Source of the DNA: Linum tenue | Taxonomy: Eukaryota; Streptophyta; Magnoliopsida; Malpighiales; Linaceae | Assembly (NCBI GenBank): GCA_946122785.1 | Contig: CAMGYJ010000009.1 | Coordinates: 7,904,937 to 7,968,936 of the forward strand | Direction of reading: 5' to 3' | DNA: 64,000 bases | In this document: positions 47,678-58,533 of the stretch, one piece after another | How positions within the stretch are numbered: position 1 is the first letter of the stretch | Layout of the letters: each line of letters starts with the position of its first letter | Program-made: the position numbers and the translations under genes | Notes under the pieces: model-generated | Told to the model about the DNA's origin: nothing | The model's input: the letters and a program-made list of their open reading frames with translations, nothing else | Databases searched by the model: none

Positions 47678-50584
47678 ATGGTGATGAATCTGGCTAATTC
47701 ATTTCTGGCGCGAGCAAGGGATGGAGTGGCATGGAGAGGACTGGTCTACACAATCTTCATTCTGCATTTCGTATTCGTTTGCCAGCTTCTGCTTCTCCAG
47801 CCTCTCGTCTCCGCTTCTGGTAATTTGTTTCATTTCCCCCCTCCTTATTTGCTGATTCGAATCCAGCCTTTTGTTATTGTCTGAATCCAAATTTGGTGTT
47901 AATGGCGGATGCTCAGATCCGACGTTCGCTAATTGACATTTGCTTAGGGTTGTGGGATCCTCGAAAGTTTCGATATTTATTAGAATTGACCCGAACCCAA
48001 TGCTTCAATGGGGAAACATGGGGTAGTAAGGAAGCAGGCCAGCGGGGTTTTTAGTGAACTGAAGTACCTGCATCTCTTCTAGATAGTGAGACTTGCTAGT
48101 GAAAAATCTGTCTGACCATTTGGTGCTCTCGTTTCATATGATTCAGCTGACGATAAATGGTTGTAATTATAACTTCTTTGGCATTCGATTCGTGAATGAA
48201 TTGGTAGTTCACGAGAGCGCGAGCCTCAAGCTTGAACTCGGTGAAGTTCGGCTTTGTAAAAGTTAGAACAGTTACATGCTTTCACGTGTTCCAGTGAAGT
48301 TGGAGTTTCAGTCGAGAGTAGCTTACTGTTGTCTTAATTGCCACCAGATAGTAAGACCAATAGCGCTGCGGAGTTGTTCGAGAGGGTTGCTCAAAGTGTA
48401 AAAGTCAAACTCTATAGTGATGCACTTGATGATCTAAATTCTGCCATTGAGGCAGATCCAACGCTTTCAGAAGCATATTTTCGGCGTGCCTCCATTCTTC
48501 GTCAAATATGCAGGTTTGTGTTAATTCAACATTGCAAACGAACTTTTGTTACCCAATGATTCCTTGTAGATTCGCTCGACCGATCTGTTGTCTATTCAAA
48601 GTAGCTATCTTGGCTCCTCTATGCTTCTCCGTTACTTTCTTTTATTGACCAACTTAACAAATAATTTTCATTGTGTAGATATGACGAATCAGAAATAAGC
48701 TATCAAAAGTTTCTGGAGCTAAAACCAGGGCATTCTGCTGCAGAAAAGGAGCTCTCTCAGTTAAATCAAGCAAAAAGTGCTTTTGAGTCAGCCCTAACTC
48801 TTTCTAGTTCCGGAGATCATTCAAAAGCTTTGGAGTTTGTTGATAAAGTTGTGCTTGTTTTTTCACCTGCCTGCTCCAAGGTACTATTTTATTCGCAGGA
48901 TGAGTATAGCACCATGATTGCATTATACTGAGCTATATGCTGACTGGCAAGAGGATTTCATCACTCAAGTATTCTGTCCAATGACAATGAGCTTCAATTT
49001 CTTTTGCAGGCTAAAATACTTAAGGTGAGGTTGTTGTTGGGAGTTAAAGACTTCTCTGCTGCCATCTCTGAGAGTGGATATATTCTGCGCGAGGATGAAA
49101 ACAATCTAGAGGCCCTCCTTCTCCGTGGTCGTGCCTACTACTATCTAGCAGATCATGATGTCGCCTCAAAGTGAGTACATTAAATTTTCAATATCGTCAG
49201 CTTGTTAACTTGCCTTCTCAAATTTTCTTGATGAGATACCGCTAGTTGCATTCTTCATAACCGGTCATATGCTGTCTTTAGGCATTATCAGAAAGGTCTT
49301 CGTCTTGATCCTGAGCACAGTGAACTGAAGAAAGCATATTTCGGGTTAAAAAAATTGCTCAAAAAGACTAAAAGTGTAAGTTCATGAATCATTTTTTTTC
49401 TTTTTCACAGCAGTCCTTTTCTGTCAGCAAGATTGATTTACCGATCAGTTTCCATCTTCTTTCTTTTCACTAGGCTGAAGATAATGCGAACAAGGGTAAA
49501 CTTCGAGTCGCTGTTGAGGACTACAAAGCAGCTCTAGCAATGGACCCCGATCATATTGCACACAATGTCAATCTTCATCTGGGTTTGTGCAAGGTCCTGG
49601 TCACGCTTGGCAGGGGTAACGATGCATTAAATAGCTGCAATGATGCACTTAATATAGATGAGGAACTTCTTGAAGCTTTAGTTCAGGTATGCCATGTCTT
49701 AAAATTCTTTTTTCTGAGGCTGATCAGCATATTAGGATTCTTAGAAGAGAGCTTTTCCTTGTATTCAATTTTTACAGAGGGGTGAAGCAAAACTTCTAAC
49801 TGAGGACTGGGAAGGAGCTGTTGAGGATCTGAAATCAGCAGCTCAACAATCACCACAGGTTAGTAGGAAAGTCAGATTCATTTTGTTTAGGCCTGTTAAG
49901 GCCTTCTGCGTACGCTCCTTTTGCCAGTTGCTTAAACATATGGCTAATTGTGGCCTCTTGTACCGTTGCTTCTGAGCTCAGGAAGTAGCTATGTAAGTCC
50001 TGACTTGCTCGAGTATGGTTGGTTTTGCAGGATATGAATATTCGTGAAGCCCTGATGAGGGCTGAGAAAGCTCTCAAGATGAGCAAACGCAAAGACTGGT
50101 ATAAGATATTGGGCATATCTAAAACCGCTTCCATAGCTGAAATCAAGCGCGCCTACAAGAAACTTGCTTTGCAGTGGCACCCTGATAAGAACGTCGAGAA
50201 CAGAGAAGAAGCAGAGAATAAGTTCCGAGAAATTGCTGCTGCTTACGAGGTGTGTGATTCCCATACTAACACTTGCCTAACACTCTCATTACCACGCCAT
50301 TAATTGACTATGGAACTGGCAAGTTGACATACTGCTCTCGACATCTCCGCATTCATCACATCCAGGTATTAGGAGACGATGAGAAGCGAGCTAGATTCGA
50401 CAGAGGAGAAGACGTTGAAGACATGGGGATGGGAGGTGGTGGTGGCGGTTTTAACCCATTTGGCGGCGGTGGTGGTGGTGGCGGCCAGCATTTCTCTTTC
50501 CAGTTTGATGGTGGCTTTCCTGGCGGGTTTGATGGTGGATTTCCAGGAGGAGGTGGCGGGGGCGGTTTTCAGTTCCATTTCTGA
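47678..50584 (+). CDS. P58IPK: DnaJ protein P58IPK homologue (DNAJC3-like), ER TPR co-chaperone
   Basis: Nine exons: 47678-47819, 48348-48513, 48679-48880, 49010-49170, 49282-49375, 49474-49686, 49778-49858, 50031-50249 and 50366-50584, giving 498 residues (about 480-500 in the family). The N-terminus has a hydrophobic signal-anchor ([20 protein letters not shown], about 22-41) for the ER. Then come TPR repeats (from [20 protein letters not shown] to about 365) and a J domain ([20 protein letters not shown]) with the HPD motif (LQWHPDKN) that stimulates BiP ATPase, and a Gly/Phe-rich tail ending FQFHF. P58IPK helps BiP bind misfolded ER proteins and modulates stress signalling. Every splice junction is GT-AG and the frame is preserved across all nine exons. 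An ERSE lies upstream. Intact. Confidence 0.95.
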
Positions 50585-51165
50585 GTTCCTTTCCAAGGCG
50601 GGAAAGAGAGATGTTTCTCCTGATCCAATCGCGCTTTACTCTTCGCCTCTGTTGCGCTACGAGCACTAACATGACTTACCCTGACCAAAAAAAAAGACGG
50701 CCTCTTAGACAGATCATCAGAACTGAATCATAATATAGAGAACAGAAAAGTTTTGTTCCGAAACCGCTGAATTCATGAACTTGTTTCTGTTCTTTCCCCT
50801 TTAAGCTGTTGAGAGCTAATTCAATTATTTACCGTCTCATTGTCAACCATCTTACTACCACTACTATTCCATTACTATAGGAACTAGCTTGTACCCGGCG
50901 GAATGTTTAGGTTTTATTATAGGCTTAGGTTACTATACAAAACAATACGAAACCCTTTCCATTTGTAAACTAAAAATCTTCTGCCCAAAACTAAATGAGA
51001 GAAATAAGAGTTTTGAGATAATTGATTGCTGACTGCTGACCATATCTGATTCGACCGGTATGGATTTACAAATGTGCTGACTATATATAATTCGTTTTAC
51101 ATTGGATTTGAAATCTTATTGGATATGAATATTATAATTTTTGTACTCTACAAGAAGATATCCAT
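50585..51165. other. P58IPK 3' region and spacer
   Basis: Likely 3' UTR for 200-300 bases and then AT-rich spacer up to the LTR element. No gene. Confidence 0.5.
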
Positions 51166-53819
51166 TGATGCGAGCCTCCAGGTGACCCAAATCACGCTGC
51201 TCGAAGCGAAAAGAAGGACGTGTCAATAGGGATGACAATTACCCACCCATGAGTAATTTTACCCAAATCAAAATAGATCCATTGATTATGGGTGAAGTAT
51301 ATATGGGTTTGGAGGGTTTTAGATGAATTTGGGTAAGAATTGGATATTGCTTTCATAATCTAAATGAGTATGGGTTGGAGATGGATGACCATTTATTTGA
51401 GAGTGCTTTAACTACACAGAAAAGTTGACCTATTTGCAAATCCTAAAAACTTTAGGTATCACAATGTAATACCCCTAAACTTTAGGTACTAAAATGTAAT
51501 TTTTCATTGATGTTTTGAGGACATATGCAAAAAACATTAAATTTAGGTACTAAATCTAAAGATCTATTAAGTTTATGTACCAAACTGTAATCTTCATATG
51601 GGTATTGGTATAAAGCAAAATTCATGTTTTAAAAACCCAACCCAAATAAATGAGTACGGGTACAAACTCATCAAACTCTACCCATATATCTTCTATTTGG
51701 CTTTCATACCCAACCCGATTGGGTTACCGGTTATATAGCAAAAAACTCATGGTATGGGTAAATTTTTTATCCCTACGTACCACGTGGGAGCAAGAAGATG
51801 GACGGGAGTCAAAATCTCCGGCCAGAAGTGGGGATTCCCCATCCGGGGATTTCGAGGAGTACCCCGGGGATTCAGGCAAGAAGGGTTCCCCAGGGCAGTA
51901 GGTGCGTTCCCTGCCCAAAGATTTGAAGACCCAACCTGGGGATCGGGGTTGACGAGTTGCAGATACCTAGTTAGTTTATGATTTCTTTCCTTTTATGTGA
52001 TTTGGGTGAGTTTGTTCTTTCCCTAGCCTATATAAAGGTTTAAACACGAGTTTCATGTCATAGATTGAAGACTTTGATTTATTGAAAAACCCCCTTTTGT
52101 TCATTGAGTTTTTGGCTTGTGAATTTTGCTCTCGTCGTGGTGGACTCCAATCGCGTTGAGCGTATCTCTCATCAATCAAGCATTCCCCATGATTGTGGTG
52201 GAGCTTCTACCCTTGTATTGATAGAGCCTTCTTTGAGTTGTGAGATTGCACTTCAATTCCGCCCATCCCTAGTTTGTATTTCTGCTCTTGGTTGTGTTAC
52301 TTTGATAACTACGGGTACTGGTTCCATACTAGTATAAAGTAGTATGAGACATCTGGTTCAACACAGTGGCAGAGAAGATAGCAAAGGTACAAACAATGGA
52401 GCCAAACCATGCAGATGCCATAAAAAAGCTTGCAACACATATGGATCTTATGGGAACCTTGCTTCAAACCCTGACTGATCAGAGTTTGAGTTCGTGTTCT
52501 CCGGTGTAACAAAGTTCGAGTTCTGAGGAAGACAACGTTGAGCTAGAGGACTAGTCGAATGATGCCACCGATTCTGGCGAGTTTCTTGAAGGCAAAAGAG
52601 TGGTCTCTCCAACCCAGGCACTCCAAAGCGAAAGAAACTCGAAGGGAGTGAATCATCTACCAACTTTCCAGAATCGCAAAAGGAAGATGGAGATGTCTAC
52701 TATAACTGCAACCCTACGGGCTTCATATTCATCATATTTTAGGTCATGGTGGAAAAGGAACAGATGGTCTATCTCAATCCTTTTTATGACTATTGTGATG
52801 ATGATTTCTCTTGCAGAAGCCCACAAGCTTTGAGGACCGTCACTGCAAAACAAGTAACGAAGACTAAAGAGTGTGCAGACTAGGTTCGAGGCTCTCCTGG
52901 AGATGAGCAGTGACGTAATCTTCATCTTTCTGTGGATATTTTCTTTTCTTTCAACGGAAGTACACGAAAAAAAGACGAGAAGACATTGAACCCCGATGGA
53001 GGATTCAAGGGATGAACTATGACGACTTGATCTTTGAAGTTCATGGATTGGAGCCCTTGTTTGCCGTTCAGTTTGAGATCTTGATTCCGTGGGATTGTGG
53101 AGGTTGTTTGTTCTTTCTTGATGATGCATAGAATTTCATTTGGAAGCCAGGTTGGGAAGCTTGCTTGGATCATGAGTTCTGAGGTATGCTTGAGTTCGAA
53201 TGAGAGTATAATGCATTGTGCTTTACTCAAGCTTTGAGGGAAAAGCTTCTTCAACAGGGAGGGAATGATGCGAGCCTCCCGGGTGACCCAAAATCACCTT
53301 GCTCGAAGTATAAAGAAGGACGTACCACATGGGAGCAAGAAGACGGACGGGAGCCAAAATCCCCGGTTAGAGGGATTTCGAATAACACCTCGGGGATTCG
53401 GACAGAAGGTGCAATTCCTGCCCAGGGATCGGAGCTAACGGATTATAGATACCTTGTTGGTTTATGATTCCTTTCCTTTTATGTGTTTGGACAAGTTTGT
53501 TGTTTCCCTAGCCTATATAAAGTCTTAAACACGATTTTTAGGGAAGAGATTGAAGACTTTGATTAATTGAAGAAATAAACCCTTTTTGTTCATTGAGCTT
53601 TTGGCTTGTGAATTTTGCTCTCGTCGTTGGTGGACTCCAATCGCGTTGAGCATGTCTCTGTATCAATCAAGTATTTCCCATGAGCTTCTACCCTTGTATT
53701 GAAAGAGCCTTCTCCCAGGTGCGAGTTTGAACTTCAATACCACCTTATCCCTGGTTTTTATTCCTATTATTGGTTGTGCGACTTTGATAACTACAGGTAC
53801 CGGTTCCGTGTTCGTATCA
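51166..53819. mobile_element. Non-autonomous LTR retrotransposon (LTRs 51166-52337 and 53266-53819)
   Basis: Two copies of an approximately 550-620 bp sequence begin TGATGCGAGCCTCC and hold a TATA region (CCTAGCCTATATAAAG) and a shared CTCTCGTCGT(T)GGTGGACTCC block. The 3' copy ends TATCA, the 5' copy TATAA. The 5-bp target duplication TCCAT is perfect (51161-51165 and 53820-53824). A polypurine tract ACAGGGAGGGAA precedes the 3' LTR. The 928-bp interior carries a short gag-like frame (MEPNHADAIKKLATHMDLMG, then stops), with no protease, RT or integrase. Many LTR differences mean an old insertion. The 5' LTR is lengthened by a nested MITE (about 51227-51775). Confidence 0.9.
51227..51775. mobile_element. 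hAT-like MITE nested in the 5' LTR
   Basis: Begins TAGGGATGACAATTACCC and ends GGGTAAATTTTTTATCCCTA, interrupting the LTR between AAGAAGGACG and ACCACGTGGGAGCAAGAAG. The other LTR has these joined (GAAGGACGTACCACATGGGAGC at 53316), giving an empty site. The 8-bp duplication CGTGTCAA/CGTACCAC is poor, so the exact border may shift by a base or two. 549 bp, with ACCCA/GGGTA subterminal repeats. Confidence 0.85.
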
Positions 53820-53824
53820 TCCAT

Positions 53825-54547
53825 TTTGATATTTTTTTAGCAAAAAACTTTCGCATCATTTTAGCACTGTCATATCATGAAGTGATTAACTAATTATTTT
53901 AACTATTAAAAAAGTATCTTAGAAATTGCTCAAATTTTATCAGAATGTTCGTATCAAATTATCATGAATAAATATATAAAATTTAAATTAAAAACAAAAC
54001 TTAAACTGTTCATAAGTTACGAATACAAATACGAAACAGAAAATAGTAGCCCCCTCGTTGCAACCCTTTTTGTTTTCGAGGGGGCTAAAAGGCCATTTTA
54101 GCCTTAAAACCCTCATTTTTTGCCCCACGGGTTGCGGTTAGCCCGATAGTATACAATGAGTTACTTGTATAGCATTATAGGTCTTCATTTGTAAACTTTG
54201 AGAGAGGCTTGGCTTCAAGTTCCACAATGCTTCAATGCAATTTTGATGATTACCCATAAGAGGCAACGAGGGGGGTGCAAATAGAGGTGTAAATTTTAGG
54301 GGGAGTAAATTTAAGCAAGGTGTAAGTTGTTGTTTGGGAGAAAAAGTACGAGTGCATAAAGTAGGGGTAAAAAAAAATATTTAATATAATTATAATTATT
54401 TATAAATTAATGAAAACATAAAAAGTAATAAAATAACTTAACTTACTCATCTTTTCACTCCCCTAGACCCCACCTCCCACTAACAATAACCAAATATGGC
54501 CATATGGGCGCACCTCTCGCTTCCCCTCTCCCCTTTACTTTTCTTTG
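53825..54547. other. AT-rich spacer
   Basis: No gene. Contains two oppositely oriented GAGGGGGCTA/TAGCCCCCTCG motifs near 54046 and 54079. Confidence 0.45.
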
Positions 54548-54557
54548 CGCCCAAAAT

Positions 54558-55928
54558 GGGCTAAAGACACATTTGGTCACTGAGATTACAAAATCGGGAC
54601 ATGTTTAGTCACTAGAAAAAATTAATATCAAATTTGGTCACTACAATTACTAAAACTAGACGCATTTAGTCACTCGCCGTTAGTCTCCGTCCAACTCCGT
54701 TAATGAAGTCCGTTAAGTGCTGATGTGGCAAACAGAATTTCCTAATCAGCCGGATATAACCCAATAAAAATAAAACCCGACCCGCCACGTCATCATAACC
54801 CGCCACCTCATTAAAACCAACCCAACCCATGACCCAACCCTACCCAACCCTTCTTCCTCCTTCCTCCCCAACCCAATTTAGGGTTTTCCCCATCCCATCC
54901 AAATTCGCTGAGCGGGGAGAAGATCTCTCCGCCATTAATCTGCCATTATGGGATGGGGAAACGAATTCGCTGAGCGGGGAGAAGATCTCTCCGCCATTAT
55001 GGGATGGGGAAAACCCTTCTCCGGCCTCCTCTGACTTGGCACCAGAAGCGGCAGCCCAGGCTGTGGCGAGCGGGGCAGTAGTCGCGTAGTAATCGTCGTC
55101 ATCCTCGTCTTCAACGTCAGCCCAAGATTTCGTCGTGAGCGGCGCCGGCGACCAGAACACCTTCTCCGCCGCCTCCTTCTCCTCTTTGTTCGATTTCGAT
55201 TTAGACCGGTCCTTGCCGGAATTCGCAGCGGAGGAGGAGCTGGAACTCTTCTTCTTCTTCCTCAAGGTGTCGAGCGCAGCGAACACATTGTTACTGTTCA
55301 GCACCACCTGCTCATTCTTCCTCCCGCTTGCTCCTCCCCCGACCATTTCCTTCTATCTAAAAATCCACAAAAACACACACACACACGATGACGAAACACG
55401 CCCTCCCTCCGGGTCCCTTTGAATCGAACGTTTTCGAGAGCTCGGATGGCGTTCGTCAATATTATGAGATGAAATTAGGGTTCCAGGGACCTGTCGGTTC
55501 AATTCGCTCAGCGAATTCGTTTCCCCATCCCATAATGGCAGATTAATGGCGGAGAGATCTTCTCCCCGCTCAGCGAATTTGGATGGGATGGGGAAAACCC
55601 TAAATTGGGTTGAGGAGGAAGGAGGAAGAAGGGTTGGGTAGGGTTGGGTCATGGGTTGGGTTGGGTTGGTTTTAATGAGGTGGCGGGTTATAATGACGTG
55701 GCGGGTCGGGTTTTATTTTTGTTGGGTTATATCCGGCTGATTAGGCAATTCTGTTTGCCACATCAGCACTTAACGGACTTCATTAACGGAGTTTGACGGA
55801 GACTAACGGCGAGTGACTAAATGCGTCCAGTTTTAATAATTATAGTGACCAAATTTGATATTAATTTTTTTTAGTGACTAAACATGTCCCAATTTTGTAA
55901 TCTCAGTGACCAAATGTGTCTTTAACCC
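54558..55928. mobile_element. Pack-MULE with about 415-bp terminal inverted repeats and a captured gene fragment
   Basis: Ends are GGGCTAAAGACACATTTGG and GTGACCAAATGTGTCTTTAACCC-type complements; the target duplication CGCCCAAAAT is perfect over 10 bp (54548-54557 and 55929-55938). Inverted repeats span about 54558-54976 and 55505-55928 and are nearly identical, so the insertion looks young. The interior holds a piece of a host gene (listed next). No transposase. A short inner part of the left repeat (GCTGAGCGGGGAGAAGATCT) is duplicated at 54968. It shares the CTCCGTTAA / CCGTTAAGTG motif with the element at 32664. Confidence 0.92.
54840..55346 (-). pseudogene. Captured 5' gene fragment inside the Pack-MULE (chimeric ORF)
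   Basis: Minus-strand ORF of 168 codons from ATG 55346. The first about 110 residues (MVGGGASGRKNEQVVLNSNN, VFAALDTLRKKKK, VFWSPAPLTTKSWADVEDED, DDDYYATTAPL) look like the N-terminus of a plant glycine-rich protein family (At1g27090-like, from memory, usually more than 400 residues). The rest (from about GFSPSHNGG) is read from the transposon repeat itself and ends EEGGRRVG, so the frame is a host-transposon chimera with the host gene's C-terminal part missing. Start codon and probable leader (to about 55480) appear captured too. Whether it is expressed is unknown. Confidence 0.75.
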
Positions 55929-56080
55929 CGCCCAAAATGGGGCAGTGCAAAATAGTAACATTGCACCCCATCTGCACCCCCACCCACTGTTGTAAAATAA
56001 GTTAATAACCAAACGGTTTATCCAAACAAAGTGTATATATTTTCCCTATATTATTAATTATCCTCATTAAAATTGTCTAA

Positions 56081-56469
56081 GAGCAGCAGCATCGGCTGCC
56101 ATTTCCTTCTTCCATTTTGACGTGGCATGGGGTGCTGCCTATTTCATGGTTGCAGCCCCACTTCCATATAATGACAACTTCCATATAATGGAAGAGCAAA
56201 TGGAATGGATAGTGGGTACCGATTGGGTCCCACCCCACTTTATGTGCTTTTTTTATTTTCTTTTGTATGAGTTGTTTTGTGTGGGTTGGGAGAAATTATA
56301 TTTGTGTTGGTAGTTATAAAGTAAGCTGGACCCACCATATGAAATAGATAGTGGATTTCATGGATGTAGAGAAAATGGAAGTGATATGTAGTGAAATGAA
56401 AAAAGCTGCTGATGTGGCAGTAGGGGCCACATATGGAATAGAAATGGTATTTCATGAATGTGGATGGTC
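56081..56469. mobile_element. Tourist-like MITE (copy 2, inverted relative to 9031)
   Basis: 389 bp between TAA duplications (56078-56080 and 56470-56472). Ends are GAGCAGCAGCATCGG and GTGGATGGTC. Its reverse complement matches 9031 onward: CATTCATGAAATA, CCACATCA, CATTTCACTACATATCA, CATTTTCTCTACATCCATG and GGGTCCA. Non-coding PIF/Harbinger-type element. Confidence 0.85.
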
Positions 56470-56472
56470 TAA

Positions 56473-57766
56473 GTCTTAACAATAGTGTCAGAGGTATTTC
56501 TCTGTTATTATATTCATAGTCGATTCATAAGAGCTTTCACCTATATAAAATAGATATCAAGATCTTTCATCACTCTACATTTATGATCATTGACCTAATA
56601 TGATTAGTTTTTAGCCAAGTAGAGTATAAAGCTCAAGATTTGGTGCACCTTATGTTAACAGAAATAGAAAATTTTCAATGAATCAAACCCAAAAATCACA
56701 AAAATAGAACCATATACAACTAGAGGAGGAGCTACAAAAGCCATAAGGGGGCACGACCCTCCGAGAATTTTAAAAACTAACCTATAAATCCTTGTTTTGT
56801 TTCAAAATCACATTAAATATATGAAGTGGGCATGAAACTTGATGACACAGATTGCCGATATTCCAACGGTCCATTTGATCATTCTTCTTATAGCAACCTA
56901 CCCTATACCGAATTACACGAAACAAAAATTGAATTGAGTGTTTCAATACCATATTAAAAAAAAAATCAATTGAGGGTTTGAACAAAAGTTAATTTTTTCT
57001 AAAATAATTCCAAGATAATAGTACAATAGACAAAATAACTCCAAAGAGTGGAAGAACATTCGACAGCACCTACGGCCAAATTATTTATTTAAGTTAGGGG
57101 TTTAGTTTTAGCATATACTGAAAATAAAAAAAAATATTAATATTTGTTGCTTATCAACAAGTGTTATGTTGTGTATATGTTTCTTCTTTTTTTTTTTTTA
57201 ACGGTCCTGTTAGCTCCAAAGTTTGGAGTCTATTGGTGCCAATGTAATAAAACCGAATTAAGCAACTATGCGCCAATATAGGTTTCGTTCTGATTGTTCT
57301 CACCGTTATTGTTTTTTATTATTATTTACATTCCCTCCCCATTGCTGATATCGTTCCACGTAAATAATACAACAGGAATGGTGGTTAAACAATTAATTTG
57401 TATTTTTCCGTGGACATTTTACTTTATATTGTTATTATTTTTATACGTTAAAAAAAATACGCGGATGGACAGGCATTTTGTTTGTTTGTTTGTTACTCTT
57501 CTCCGCCAACTGGATGCAGACCAATTCCTTGATGGATCTTTTTCTGTCTTCACTCGTAAAATGGACGTCTGGGCTGGGCTTTTGGACCGTCTCTGCTTCT
57601 GTCTGGTCTGATGATTTTGCTTCCCCACCTTGATATCAACTGCTCCAATCTGGGCGTGCCACATGGATTTTGCAATCGTTTAGAGTTAATCTCTGTTTTT
57701 CACGAGCAATTTGAACGAAGATTGATGCAGACAAATCGGTCTAATTTCCGGTCGGGTGAATAAATG
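56473..57766. other. AT-rich spacer
   Basis: No gene seen. A T-run lies at 57187-57199 and a TTTGTTTGTTTGTTTG tract near 57477. A 105-codon ORF (57294-57611) has no domain and low-complexity composition. Confidence 0.45.
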
Positions 57767-57775
57767 TTTGAAAAA

Positions 57776-58524
57776 GGGTTAATAGCCTTTTTGCAGCTCT
57801 TTACTAATGTGAAATTAACAAATGTATCATTCTACTAATTATTTGCACGAACATAACCTTTTAGTATTAAAACGTAATGAATATATATCCTTCCGTCTAT
57901 TTTTCTGTTAACGAGCCGTTTAATGAACTATAAAATGACTCAATTGCCCTCATTAACTCTTAAGAGCTCATAACCCCTCTACTCCCCGGTACAGAGGAAG
58001 CCGCCCATCAACATCGGCCATCGACGCCGCCGGCTGGAGCAGGCTTTGGCGATGGCGAATCAGCCTCTTCCCCCCACACGAAGATACAACAACGGTGCTC
58101 GATTGAGAATTTTCTCCTGCGAATGGTAGTTGGTGAATCGACCGCGGCAACCTCTTCTGCCTACAGGAGATCGAGCGCCACCATTGTGTTTTCGTGTGGA
58201 GAAGAGGTCGTGCAGCAGAAACCCTCCCTGTCCGCCGAACCTGCTCCCGCCGCCGTCCATGACAAAGGTGCCGGATTTGATGGGCGATTGGAGGAAGACG
58301 AAATGTGCTGTCAAAGAGAACTTTAGGAGTCTGTAGGTTTTAATTAATCTGGATAATTAAATCGAAATTATGAGTTCATGAAGGAAAATTGGTTCATTTT
58401 ATAACACTCATTAAATGATCATTTAACAGAAAATTAGATGGAAGGGTATATTCGTTATGTTTTAATACTAGAAGGACATGTTCGCGCAAAAAATTAGTAG
58501 AAAATAATAAAATGTTATTAACCA
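57776..58524. mobile_element. Mutator-like element with about 170-bp terminal inverted repeats
   Basis: Left end GGGTTAATAGCC; right end TGTTATTAACCA. The reverse complement of the right arm follows the left for about 170 bases (TCTACTAATT, GCACGAACAT or GCGCGAACAT, TAGTATTAAAAC). Flanks TTTGAAAAA (57767-57775) and TTTAAAAAA (58525-58533) form a 9-bp duplication with one mismatch. The GC-rich centre (57980-58330) could be captured genic sequence; no known domain is seen. Confidence 0.8.
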
Positions 58525-58533
58525 TTTAAAAAA

